Origin: Yersinia hibernica
GTDB taxonomy: Bacteria > Pseudomonadota > Gammaproteobacteria > Enterobacterales > Enterobacteriaceae
Length of the DNA: 64,000 nucleotides
Direction of reading: 5' to 3'
Assembly: GCF_004124235.1 (NCBI RefSeq)
Contig: NZ_CP032487.1
Span: 2,666,001-2,730,000 of the forward strand
The notes under the pieces were generated by a model. That model worked only from the letters and a program-made list of their open reading frames with translations, ran no database searches and was not told the origin of the DNA. Below are positions 9,951 through 18,231 of this stretch, piece after piece (the stretch's first letter is position 1; every line of letters starts with the position of its first letter). A program made the translations under genes and the position numbers.

Positions 9951-10678
9951 TGGCCGTCTCCCTTGCTTGCCAAGGCAGACTGATTCAGCGCCGTTAATTC
10001 AGCGGCAAGATGTTTATCCAAACGTTGTAAGCGGTAGGCATGAATAAGGAACGCGCAAATCGCCGTCGGAATGCCCCACAGCGCGATATGCAACGGCTCG
10101 GTTTGGATACCGCCGGACTCCAGCATAAAGTTGTGCATAAAAATGATGGCACCGAAAGCAACAAAAATATCTTCACCAAAGAACAAGCCAACGTTATCTG
10201 TCGCCGCTGACATCGCCCGCAGGCGATAACGTACTTTCTCCGGCAACTCGCCATAACGGGTTTTGGCCGCCCCCTCCGCCATTGGCGCTAATAGCGGGCG
10301 CACCATCTGCGCTTGCCCCCCGAGGCTGGTTAAACCCAGCGCCGCCGTGGCTTCACGCACAAACAGATACACAATCAGCAGACGGCCTGAGGTGGCGCTT
10401 TTAATGCGCGAAATCCAGGCCTGTGCCCGCTCTTTCAAACCATGGCGTTCAAGCAGACCAATCACCGCCAGGGGCAGTAACAGAATCAAGGGCAGATTGC
10501 GGGTGTTCAGAAAACCCTCGCCCAGTTTTTCCAAAATGGTGGCCAGTGGCATAAGTGCCGCCAGCCCCGTGATTATCCCGGCACTGATCACCACCAAAAC
10601 TGCGTTAATGCGCAGTAAGAATCCGATTATAATCGCCGCGATCCCAATCAGCGGCCAAAGATTTACCGTTTGTTCCAA
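9947..10678 (-). CDS. DUF969 membrane protein, probable 5-oxoproline transporter subunit
   Basis: A 243-aa membrane protein with about six hydrophobic segments (for example LWPLIGIAAIIIGFLL at the N-terminus). The block TSLGGQAQMVRPLLAPMAEGAA is glycine- and proline-rich like loops in secondary carriers. It matches the DUF969 family and overlaps the partner DUF979 gene by 4 nt, suggesting a two-part permease. The gene is 123 nt after pxpA on the same strand. Confidence 0.8.
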   Translation of the reverse strand: MEQTVNLWPLIGIAAIIIGFLLRINAVLVVISAGIITGLAALMPLATILEKLGEGFLNTRNLPLILLLPLAVIGLLERHGLKERAQAWISRIKSATSGRLLIVYLFVREATAALGLTSLGGQAQMVRPLLAPMAEGAAKTRYGELPEKVRYRLRAMSAATDNVGLFFGEDIFVAFGAIIFMHNFMLESGGIQTEPLHIALWGIPTAICAFLIHAYRLQRLDKHLAAELTALNQSALASKGDGQ

Positions 10679-10801
10679 GATGACTCTCCTGTCCTAAAAT
10701 AGAGTAAAAAACTGCTATCGATAGATTTTTATCGCAATGCTATTCCACCCGGGCCAGGCGGTTATGATTTTTTGTTGTCCTAACATGTTGTTATTGTTTA
10801 A

Positions 10802-11539
10802 CTATTGCGCAGTGATCGTAATATTTTCCTGCTGAAAACTGTCTCGTAAACGGCGGGCGAAATTCAATGCATGGGCACCATCACCATGGACACATACTGT
10901 GTCGGCTTGCACCGGCACCCAACTGCCATCACGAGCCTGAACCCGATGGCGCTGCACCATGGCTAGGGTTTGTGACAAAGCCAAATCGTCACTTTCGATA
11001 AGTGCATCGGGCTGACTACGAGGAACTAACGTGCCATCGCCTTGATAGCGGCGGTCGGCAAACACTTCCTGCCGGGTGACTAAACCCGCGCGATCACCGG
11101 CGCGAATCAATTCACTCCCCGCCAGCCCCACTAGGCGCAATAGCGGGTTGACGGCCTTAACCGCCAGAGCAATAGCATCCGCCAGCAACGGATCACGTGC
11201 CGCTTGGTTATACAACATGCCGTGAGGTTTCACATGTTGCATAACCCCCCCTTCGGCTTTCACGATGGCCGCCAAAGCCCCCAGTTGGTAAACCACTTGG
11301 GCATAAACTGTTTCAGGCGGTAACTGCATGATTGTACGGCCAAAATTCTCACGATCTGGAAAGCTCGGATGTGCGCCGATAGCCACCCCATACTCAATAG
11401 CCCAGCGCACTGACTGGCGCATAGTTGCTGCGTCTCCGGCATGAAAACCGCAAGCAATATTGGCTGAACTGACTAATTGCAGCAGCGCCTGATCATTGGC
11501 ACAGCCTTCGCCCAAATCGGCATTTAAATCAACTTTCAT
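10802..11539 (-). CDS. pxpA: 5-oxoprolinase subunit PxpA (LamB/YcsF family)
   Basis: Subunit A of the ATP-dependent prokaryotic 5-oxoprolinase, which hydrolyses pyroglutamate to glutamate in the cytoplasm together with PxpB and PxpC. At 245 aa it has the family length. The N-terminal [12 protein letters not shown] and the motif IACGFHAGD are diagnostic, and [10 protein letters not shown] occurs near the C-terminus. It overlaps pxpC by 4 nt. Confidence 0.96.
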   Translation of the reverse strand: MKVDLNADLGEGCANDQALLQLVSSANIACGFHAGDAATMRQSVRWAIEYGVAIGAHPSFPDRENFGRTIMQLPPETVYAQVVYQLGALAAIVKAEGGVMQHVKPHGMLYNQAARDPLLADAIALAVKAVNPLLRLVGLAGSELIRAGDRAGLVTRQEVFADRRYQGDGTLVPRSQPDALIESDDLALSQTLAMVQRHRVQARDGSWVPVQADTVCVHGDGAHALNFARRLRDSFQQENITITAQ

Positions 11540-12486
11540 TGGGCCTCCGTGGCATCAAACCCTTGCTCTAAGCCCCATTCGATCTGTTGCAAAAAATGTT
11601 GTTGTTCTAACTTGGCGCGCAGCGCCTCTTCGACGGTACAGGGCACGAAATGGACGGACTCCCCGAGTCGAAGTTGCGCCAAGTGGTACAGATCCGCTTC
11701 AATCACGCAAGCAATACGCGGATAACCGCCGGTCGTTTGTGCATCCGCCATCAGCACGATGGGTTGCCCGTTATGCGGCACTTGCACCACTCCGGGTAAC
11801 AAACCATGGGACAACATCTCGCGTGATGTCGTGCGCGCGAGCTCACGCCCCGTCAGGCGATAACCCATTCGGTTACTTTGTGGGCTAAGTTGCCAGGCTT
11901 CACGCCAGAATGCCCCCTGTGACACATCATCAAACTCATGATATTCCGGCCCCTGAACAGCTCGCACACGGTTACCAAATAACAATTGTTTGATACCAAC
12001 TGATTCACGCGGTAAACGTGTCGGCTTCCCTAGTGGTAGGCAGTCACCCTCTCTAATCAACCGCCCCTGATAGCCACCAAAACCCGCTTTCAAATCGGTG
12101 CTGCGCGAACCCAGCATTTCCGGCACATCAATCCCGCCAGAAATCGCCAAATAACTGCGCATTCCACGATGCGGAACACTGAGTTTTAACTGTTGGCCCG
12201 GTTTGACTGGATAACGCCATCCAGTCCAAAGCAATTGGTTATCCAGCATCGCCTCACACCCTGCACCAGTGACCGCAATCCAGCCCGGTTGGCTAAATTC
12301 AGCCGCAAATTGGCCCAGGGTAATTTCCAGACCCGCAGCACCGGCAGCATTGCCTACCAGCATATTTGCCATATTTAACGCCGGTGAATCGAGAGCACCA
12401 CCCTGACTGATACCTAACCGACGAAAACCGCCGCGCCCGCTATCTTGTATCGTGGTATAAATTCCGGAACGAATAATCTTCAGCAT
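11536..12486 (-). CDS. pxpC: 5-oxoprolinase subunit PxpC (biotin-dependent carboxyltransferase-like domain)
   Basis: Subunit C of 5-oxoprolinase, 316 aa, related to the urea amidolyase/allophanate hydrolase subunit 2 fold. [25 protein letters not shown] at the start is the family signature (GxxTTxQDxGR), and GGYPRIACV occurs in the C-terminal half. It overlaps pxpB by 7 nt and pxpA by 4 nt, indicating one translationally coupled operon. Confidence 0.95.
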   Translation of the reverse strand: MLKIIRSGIYTTIQDSGRGGFRRLGISQGGALDSPALNMANMLVGNAAGAAGLEITLGQFAAEFSQPGWIAVTGAGCEAMLDNQLLWTGWRYPVKPGQQLKLSVPHRGMRSYLAISGGIDVPEMLGSRSTDLKAGFGGYQGRLIREGDCLPLGKPTRLPRESVGIKQLLFGNRVRAVQGPEYHEFDDVSQGAFWREAWQLSPQSNRMGYRLTGRELARTTSREMLSHGLLPGVVQVPHNGQPIVLMADAQTTGGYPRIACVIEADLYHLAQLRLGESVHFVPCTVEEALRAKLEQQHFLQQIEWGLEQGFDATEAQ

Positions 12487-13136
12487 ATGCCCTCCTTTAA
12501 GGGCAGGAAGCGCACATTGTCACCAGGCCGCAGCAAAGTTGGCGGCATTTCTAGCGGGTTAAATAGTGCCAGTGATGTGCGGCCAATCAGCTGCCAGCCA
12601 CCGGGAGTGGCCAACGGATAGATGCCAGTTTGGCTGCCACCAATGCCGACAGTGCCCGGTGGAACCACCAAACGTGGCTCAGCGCGGCGGGGGGTTGCCA
12701 GTGGTTCGGGCATCCCACCTAAATATGAAAAACCGGGCTGGAACCCGAGAAAATAGACGATATAATTCGCCTGTGCATGGCACTCCACCACCTGGCGTTC
12801 AGTCATCCCGGTATGACGCGCCACCTCAGCCAAATCAGGCCCGGCTTCACCGCCATAAATCACCGGAATGGTGATATCGCGCGATTCAGGGATAAGTGAC
12901 TCACTCTCTTCCCACCAGTGTTGTAGCCGCTCAATAGCATCCAGCGCGGTATTGTGTGGGTCTGTCAGCAATAAAGTCAGGTTATTCATGCCGGGGATGG
13001 CTTCAAGGATATCGGGATGGTGAATTAGACGATCAGCTAAACCCCAAATCCGCTGCTGACTTGCTAATGTTATTGGCGGTTCTAACTCCAAAACCACCGC
13101 ACTTTCTCCCAATAAATAGCATCTCGCTCGTTGCAC
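12480..13136 (-). CDS. pxpB: 5-oxoprolinase subunit PxpB (KipI family)
   Basis: Subunit B of 5-oxoprolinase, 218 aa like the E. coli protein, related to the KipI/allophanate hydrolase subunit 1 family. The motifs [15 protein letters not shown] and [17 protein letters not shown] are characteristic. It is the first gene of the cluster pxpB-pxpC-pxpA-DUF969-DUF979-pcp, so its promoter must lie in the AT-rich region upstream. Confidence 0.95.
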   Translation of the reverse strand: MQRARCYLLGESAVVLELEPPITLASQQRIWGLADRLIHHPDILEAIPGMNNLTLLLTDPHNTALDAIERLQHWWEESESLIPESRDITIPVIYGGEAGPDLAEVARHTGMTERQVVECHAQANYIVYFLGFQPGFSYLGGMPEPLATPRRAEPRLVVPPGTVGIGGSQTGIYPLATPGGWQLIGRTSLALFNPLEMPPTLLRPGDNVRFLPLKEGIC

Positions 13137-13535
13137 TCCTGTCCCCTATTATTTTTATATAAATACTCGTTATAAGTTTATATTTATGCGTTAGCACCTA
13201 GCTGCTGTCAATAGAACTGAATTAACCAATAGCTGCCAATAATCATTAAGCCCGGTGAAAAGGTGAAAATTAACCACTATAATTGCTTATTTTTATGGGT
13301 TTTTAGCAATAACAGCGCAGGCTACGCGATTTTTTCTTATTTAGAATCAGCATAAAACAGAGGAATATTTTGGGAAATTGCTGTTTTATCATCGCACTGC
13401 GTTTAGATGAGTATTTCAGATGGCCGCGCAGTGACAAAACCTTGTTTTAAGTAAGGTTTAATGCGTGTTTGTGGCGAGAGTTTTGACTGCGAATTATGCA
13501 ACTAAATTTATCATCAGTGCATAATTCGCATTGGA
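13137..13535. other. ybgI-pxpB intergenic region with two inverted repeats
   Basis: This 399-nt AT-rich stretch has no gene. It must hold the pxpB promoter; the part next to pxpB is very AT-rich but I cannot pick one -10. It contains ATAAAACAG/CTGTTTTAT (13352-13360 with 13381-13389) and a perfect 13-bp inverted repeat near ybgI, listed separately. Confidence 0.6.
13488..13530. repeat. Perfect 13-bp inverted repeat after ybgI
   Basis: TGCGAATTATGCA (13488-13500) and TGCATAATTCGCA (13518-13530) are exact reverse complements with a 17-nt spacer. It starts six bases beyond the ybgI stop codon. No U-run follows on the minus strand, so it is a structured 3' end or an operator and not a classical terminator. 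Confidence 0.75.
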
Positions 13536-14279
13536 TTAAGCTGGGTTAGGAATATCAATAAAGATAACGTCAAGTTGATGATGGGTGGCGAGCCATTCAC
13601 CCAATGCTTTGATACCATAGCGCTCCGTCGCATGGTGTCCTGCCGCATAAAAATTCACCCCCATTTCACGGGCGATATGAATTGTCTGCTCCGAAACCTC
13701 GCCGGTTATGAATGCATCAACACCAAACTCAGCCGCTTGCTGAATGTAACCTTGCCCCCCCCCAGTGCACCAAGCTATACGGCGCACATCAGTTGGCGCG
13801 CGATCACCGCAATGCAAAACTGGGCGCTCCAATAATGTTTCCAGCCGCTCACGTAAAATCACTGCGTTTAACGGCACATCAAATTCACCAAAGGGCAGCA
13901 GAGATTCAATGTCCCCCAAGACCCGGATACCCAGTAATTTAGCCAGTTGCGCGTTATTGCCTAATTCGGGATGGGCATCCAGCGGCAAATGGTAGCCATA
14001 CAGATTGATATCATTAGTGAGCAATGTTTTCAGGCGGTTACGTTTCATTCCCCGCACCGCTACCGGTTCATTTTTCCAAAAATAGCCGTGATGCACCAAA
14101 ATGGCATCGGCTTGTAGCCCCACGGCAGCATCCAGCAGCGCCTGACTGGCTGTCACGCCGGTGACAATGCGCTTGACCTGCTCGCGCCCCTCAACCTGCA
14201 AACCATTGGGTGCATAGTCTTGAAAAGCTGAGATATTCAGCTGATTACTCAGTAGAGTTTCGAGTTCAGTATTACGCAT
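13536..14279 (-). CDS. ybgI: NIF3-family metal-binding protein YbgI
   Basis: A 247-aa protein of the NIF3/DUF34 family, same length as E. coli YbgI. The family forms toroidal hexamers with a dinuclear metal site; the exact reaction is unsettled (annotated as GTP cyclohydrolase 1 type 2 homologue). Metal-binding motifs ILVHHGYFW, YHLPLDAHPELGNN and AGHHATERYG are intact. In E. coli it neighbours pxpB, as here, but a 399-nt gap with an inverted repeat separates them, so it is probably transcribed separately. Confidence 0.93.
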   Translation of the reverse strand: MRNTELETLLSNQLNISAFQDYAPNGLQVEGREQVKRIVTGVTASQALLDAAVGLQADAILVHHGYFWKNEPVAVRGMKRNRLKTLLTNDINLYGYHLPLDAHPELGNNAQLAKLLGIRVLGDIESLLPFGEFDVPLNAVILRERLETLLERPVLHCGDRAPTDVRRIAWCTGGGQGYIQQAAEFGVDAFITGEVSEQTIHIAREMGVNFYAAGHHATERYGIKALGEWLATHHQLDVIFIDIPNPA

Positions 14280-14323
14280 TATTTAACTCTCATTAATCTG
14301 TGTGTTATAACACTCAAATATCA

Positions 14324-15379
14324 TCAGAACTTCTGGCTATCGCCTTGTTCCATCAGGATAAAATTAACCCCCATATCATTGCCTTGGGCTAACTCGCTAG
14401 CAATCACTTTGCGCACATCCAACCCCTGCTGGAGTGAGGGTTTAATGTGGCTAATGACCACCGGCAAATCTTTTAGCGGCTGGCCCTCGCCACTGTATTT
14501 CTCAAGATTTTTCAATTCCTTCAGCAACCACTTTGGCGTCATATGGCCATACAACTTGCTATCATCCAGCTCATTCGGGTACGAAACTTCAATTATGATC
14601 CCTTTCAATTGCTGCTGTTTGACCTTCTCTGCCAATTTACGCCACACCGTATCCAAATGTTTCGATTTCTCGATTTCATCCGGGCCGGTATCGCCAAAAT
14701 AGGCAAAAGCGGCATTGTTACTGCTGATAAGCAACATGGAAGATGGCGATTTATCATGACTCAAAGGGTACATTTCACCCGTTAAGTGGGTCAGTCCCAA
14801 GCTCAATGATTGAGCCGGGCGCACCAATTGCATCCGGTAAGTGCCCAAACGCGCGCCACTGCCACTGTCAGTAAAATTGGGCCATACGCGCCAGTTAAAA
14901 TAGTAGTTTCTCAGCACATCAATAGTATCGGCTGATGCATAAAGCGTTTTTTTGCTGTCTTCCGGTGACCCAATAATCAGGCCGGAGACATGGTCAAGAT
15001 GGGCGTGACTAATAAAATAGCTGTTAATCCGCTGGCGAAAAATATATCCCTGCCGTGTTAGCGGCGCGGCGATGCTATCCGTAACATCGGAAAAATTGCC
15101 TTTTTCCAATGCCTTAGCTATGCCCGGCAGCACAGAGCCAGCGTCGAGTGCCAAATAGAGCGGCTGGCTATCATCACGGATCAGATATGATGTCAGGTTA
15201 CCATCACTGACACCGCCATCAACCCCTAGCGCCACCACTTCAAAACCCGCGGCTGCCGATGCACTATAGAGGCTAAAAGAAACAACCAACCCGGCGCTAA
15301 GCAACCCGTGACGATATTTTTGGCGGTGAATGCTGCTGTCAGAGAGTGCCGGTTGAGTCGAAATATAGGTCAAAAACAT
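14324..15379 (-). CDS. Class II 3',5'-cyclic-nucleotide phosphodiesterase, exported (CpdP-like)
   Basis: A 351-aa metallo-beta-lactamase-fold protein with the class II phosphodiesterase zinc motif HAHLDH, preceded by FISH, and with FGDTGPDE, VSYPNE and VISHIKPS. It probably hydrolyses cAMP or a related cyclic nucleotide. A hydrophobic stretch at residues 26-42 ending ASAAAG looks like a signal peptide, though its N-terminal region is long (about 25 residues). The start is supported by an AGGAG 5 nt upstream. It sits between ybgI and phrB, where E. coli has the peptide transporter ybgH/dtpD. If exported, it would act on periplasmic and not cytoplasmic cAMP. Confidence 0.85.
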   Translation of the reverse strand: MFLTYISTQPALSDSSIHRQKYRHGLLSAGLVVSFSLYSASAAAGFEVVALGVDGGVSDGNLTSYLIRDDSQPLYLALDAGSVLPGIAKALEKGNFSDVTDSIAAPLTRQGYIFRQRINSYFISHAHLDHVSGLIIGSPEDSKKTLYASADTIDVLRNYYFNWRVWPNFTDSGSGARLGTYRMQLVRPAQSLSLGLTHLTGEMYPLSHDKSPSSMLLISSNNAAFAYFGDTGPDEIEKSKHLDTVWRKLAEKVKQQQLKGIIIEVSYPNELDDSKLYGHMTPKWLLKELKNLEKYSGEGQPLKDLPVVISHIKPSLQQGLDVRKVIASELAQGNDMGVNFILMEQGDSQKF

Positions 15380-15394
15380 GAAGGCTCCTGGTGA

Positions 15395-16840
15395 TTAGGG
15401 ATCCTTGCTGCCATCCCGCTTAGCGGCGTCAAATGCCGCGAGTGTAGCCAATCTGGCCTGCTTATGGTCCACCAGCGGTGGTGGGTAATCCAATGGTTGC
15501 TGTTGTCGCTGCGCCCAACGCCACGGCTGGTGAATATCACTGTCGGGTACCGCCGCCAATTCTGGCAACCAGCGGCGAATAAAAACGCCGTCTTTATCAA
15601 AACGCTCGCCCTGCGTGGTGGGATTAAAAATACGAAAATAGGGCGCGGCATCTGTCCCGGTTGATGCTGCCCATTGCCAGCCACCATTATTAGCGGCTAA
15701 ATCACCGTCTAATAATTGCGACATAAAATAACGCTCGCCTTTGCGCCAGTCGATCAGCAAGTCTTTCACCAAAAAACTGGCGCTAATCATCCGCAAACGG
15801 TTATGCATCCAACCTGTTTCATTTAGCTGCCGCATTGCTGCGTCGACAATAGGATAACCTGTCCGCCCCTGCTGCCAGGCGATTAATTGCTGTTCTGAGT
15901 GATTCCATAATACTGCATCAGTCCAGCCAATAAAGGGATGATGCTGGCATAACCGAGGATAAGCTACCAATAAATGACGATAAAATTCACGCCAAATCAA
16001 TTCATTAAGCCAAGTAAATGCCCCGCCCTCAGCATTTTCCACCCAATCTGGGCATTCAGCACGTAGGCGATTAACACATTGACGGGGCGAAAGAATCCCC
16101 AACGCCAGATAAGGTGACAGGCAACTGGTGCCCGCCACGGCAGGGAAATCGCGTTGTTGTTGATAGTCTTGCACATCCTCGCGGCAGAAACTGCGCAGGC
16201 GCTGTAGCGCCGCCTCTTCACCCGCCGGGAATAACTGATTGTCTACTGGCTGTTGCGGATAATCGAAGGGGGCCAAAAGCGGCGAAGTGGCCACGGCCGG
16301 GGTGGTCCGAGGTTTCGGTGCCGGTACACTTCGGCAATCACTCATCAGTAAACGCTGAATGAATGCCCGGCGAAATGGGGTAAAAACTTTGTACATTTCA
16401 TGATTACCGGTCAGGACACTGCCCGGTGGCAATAACACACTGTCATGAAAACGGTGGCAAGTAATAGCTCGGCGACTCAGTCGCGCCACCAATGCTTCAT
16501 CGCGTAGCTGTTCATTCAACTCATACTGTTGGTTATAAAACAGCGCATCCACTTGTTGTTGTTGGCAAAAATCATCCAGCCAGATAATAGAATCCTGAAA
16601 ATCATCACACTGATGATAATAAAACGCAATTTCCCGCGCGCTGAGTGCATCGCGCAGCAGCTGTAGATTTTGCAGTAAAAATGCCGCCTGGCGCGGTGCC
16701 ATATCATGCTTAGCCCATTGCACGGGGGTCGCAATAAACACTGCAATTACGGTCGCTTGCGGATCCTGGCATGCTGCATGCAGCGCCAGATTATCGGTTA
16801 GGCGTAAATCATTACGAAACCAAATAAGATGTGTTGCCAT
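15395..16840 (-). CDS. phrB: Deoxyribodipyrimidine photolyase (class I CPD photolyase)
   Basis: Flavin-dependent, light-driven repair of cyclobutane pyrimidine dimers. The 481-aa protein has the N-terminal Rossmann domain for the antenna cofactor (MATHLIWFRNDLRLTDN) and the C-terminal FAD domain with GRTGYPIVDAAMRQL, GWMHNRLRM and GDLAANNGGWQWAASTGTDA. E. coli PhrB is 472 aa. The start codon lies 3 nt after the ybgA stop, so the two are co-translated; ybgA-phr pairing is conserved in enterobacteria. Confidence 0.97.
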   Translation of the reverse strand: MATHLIWFRNDLRLTDNLALHAACQDPQATVIAVFIATPVQWAKHDMAPRQAAFLLQNLQLLRDALSAREIAFYYHQCDDFQDSIIWLDDFCQQQQVDALFYNQQYELNEQLRDEALVARLSRRAITCHRFHDSVLLPPGSVLTGNHEMYKVFTPFRRAFIQRLLMSDCRSVPAPKPRTTPAVATSPLLAPFDYPQQPVDNQLFPAGEEAALQRLRSFCREDVQDYQQQRDFPAVAGTSCLSPYLALGILSPRQCVNRLRAECPDWVENAEGGAFTWLNELIWREFYRHLLVAYPRLCQHHPFIGWTDAVLWNHSEQQLIAWQQGRTGYPIVDAAMRQLNETGWMHNRLRMISASFLVKDLLIDWRKGERYFMSQLLDGDLAANNGGWQWAASTGTDAAPYFRIFNPTTQGERFDKDGVFIRRWLPELAAVPDSDIHQPWRWAQRQQQPLDYPPPLVDHKQARLATLAAFDAAKRDGSKDP

Positions 16841-16843
16841 GCC

Positions 16844-17329
16844 CTATTCTTGCTCCGAGTAAAAAGTAAAATAGTGCTGCCCGGCCAAATAATCATTTGG
16901 AAATTCATGCAAATATGCAGTTATCTGGGCGATAGGTACACTCAGTGGTAATTCACCTAAGCGGTATTGGCCAATCAGTCGCGCCAATGCTTGGCGCTGG
17001 GGGGAGGTGAGATAAGGCCGAAAATAGCCCTGCACATGCATTAACACATTGGTGTGATTAGCTGGCGTGGGTGAGTGCGCGAGTATATGCAGCAGACGCT
17101 GACGATACTCAGCAGTAAACTCAATAAGTGATGAGCATTTATCCATTCCCGCAATAAAAGGCCCTATTTCTCGGTATTCCGGCTGTGAATGCGCTAATAA
17201 CACCAATTTATATCGGCTATGAAACTCCATCAATTTGCCACGGGTTATCCCCGCTGCACACAGCGCATCAAGTTCATCACGTGCGCGGCAATATGCAAAA
17301 CTTGGCATCACCTGATTGCTTTGCGGCAT
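16844..17329 (-). CDS. ybgA: DUF1722 protein YbgA
   Basis: A 161-aa protein of the DUF1722 family, of unknown molecular function, linked to phrB in many bacteria. HSRYKLVLLAHSQPEYREIGP and NVLMHVQGYFRPYL match E. coli YbgA closely. The in-frame ORF extends 13 codons further upstream, but that extension runs into the ybfA terminator hairpin, while GGAG lies 6 nt before the ATG of MPQSNQ, so I use that start. Confidence 0.9.
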   Translation of the reverse strand: MPQSNQVMPSFAYCRARDELDALCAAGITRGKLMEFHSRYKLVLLAHSQPEYREIGPFIAGMDKCSSLIEFTAEYRQRLLHILAHSPTPANHTNVLMHVQGYFRPYLTSPQRQALARLIGQYRLGELPLSVPIAQITAYLHEFPNDYLAGQHYFTFYSEQE

Positions 17330-17348
17330 TTTATTCTCCATCGGCCCA

Positions 17349-17385
17349 TAAAAAAGGCCCACGAGCATTCACTCATGGGCCTTTC
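17349..17385 (-). terminator. Rho-independent terminator of ybfA
   Basis: Arms at 17353-17365 and 17372-17384 form a 13-bp stem with a 6-nt loop. The one non-Watson-Crick position is a G.U pair only in the minus-strand RNA, and the A-run at 17350-17355 becomes a U-run there. Both facts assign it to minus-strand transcription, 44 nt after ybfA. Confidence 0.85.
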
Positions 17386-17427
17386 ACTTTACTGCAATTT
17401 ACCGTTGCAAACCTGATAGTTTAGCAA

Positions 17428-17634
17428 TCAATAAAAATCTTGTGGCGCCATTTCAGACTGTGCCAACCACACCGGTTTATCACTGGTTTTTATCCAGACA
17501 CGGTGTAGGTAGCTGTAAAAGCGGGCGCGATCGCGGCGAAAAAGCATGACAGGCAGCGCCAATAACCCCACCAGAATCACGGTGATACGCCGCAAAATAA
17601 CCTGATGTAATGGATATGCATTGTACATGGACAT
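17428..17634 (-). CDS. ybfA: Small membrane protein YbfA (DUF2517)
   Basis: A 68-aa protein with one hydrophobic helix ([14 protein letters not shown]) followed by [24 protein letters not shown], a block nearly identical to E. coli YbfA. Function is unknown. It is divergent from kdpF, as in E. coli, and has its own terminator. A strong AGGAGG lies upstream of the ATG on the minus strand. Confidence 0.92.
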   Translation of the reverse strand: MSMYNAYPLHQVILRRITVILVGLLALPVMLFRRDRARFYSYLHRVWIKTSDKPVWLAQSEMAPQDFY

Positions 17635-18141
17635 AATAATCCTCCTTTAAAACGCCTTTATGTGGCCAGCCACTTTAATTAATGGTGCCCGATGGCTGCG
17701 TGGCGTTGAAAATAAACAAAATTGTAAATTGAGCAAAATTTTACCGTATTGCTTGCCGACTTGCCACTCATCCGACCACTAAATCACATAAAAAGTAGAA
17801 AAAAAATACCAATTCCGTAATTTTGTTACAGAGAAGTTAAGTCAACTCTGTCATGTGTTGCGCGATGGTTGCTGGGTATTTATGAATTAGAAAACTAAAT
17901 GCATTCCCCCCCAAAATACCCATCTGGCTAAAGCAATTTAATACTATCCACTCTGACTGGTTAATTTACATGCACTTTTTGCTTATATTTTGAGCGTTTT
18001 TATACTTTTTTTACACCTCCCGGCATTTTTTTATCAAGAACTTTTCTTACAACTTCCTAAGCTGTTGTTAACAAAAACCTGATTATCAAACTTGGTCAGC
18101 AAAAGCTGAGTTAGCAAAAATAATGCCTGTGGAGGTATATC
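17635..18141. promoter_or_regulatory. ybfA-kdpF divergent control region
   Basis: A 507-nt AT-rich region with no gene. It carries the KdpE operator (17997-18017). The kdp promoter should lie between that site and kdpF, but its hexamers are weak, as expected for an activator-dependent promoter; TACAAC at 18048-18053 is a possible -10. Confidence 0.65.
17997..18017 (+). promoter_or_regulatory. KdpE operator upstream of kdpFABC
   Basis: The T-rich element TTTTTATACTTTTTTTACAC is essentially the KdpE-binding sequence known upstream of E. coli kdpFABC. Its centre is about 135 nt before the kdpF start. Phosphorylated KdpE would activate the operon under K+ limitation or osmotic upshift. Confidence 0.8.
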
Positions 18142-18231
18142 GTGAGTGTCAGCATCATTTGTGGTGCGCTACTGGTTCTGCTGCTGTTGGGCTATCTGGT
18201 TTATGCCTTGTTTAATGCGGAGGACTTTTAA
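18142..18231 (+). CDS. kdpF: K+-transporting ATPase small subunit KdpF
   Basis: A 29-aa single-helix membrane peptide, VSVSIICGALLVLLLLGYLV followed by YALFNAEDF, starting with GTG and preceded by GGAGGT 5 nt upstream. KdpF is a lipid-like stabiliser of the KdpABC complex. Its TAA stop immediately precedes the kdpA ATG with no gap. E. coli KdpF is also 29 aa. Confidence 0.95.
   Translation: MSVSIICGALLVLLLLGYLVYALFNAEDF

Noticed and set aside
10263..10697. 144-codon plus-strand ORF opposite DUF969
   Set aside because: It is antisense to a well-supported membrane gene, and its composition is that expected from the reverse of hydrophobic codons.
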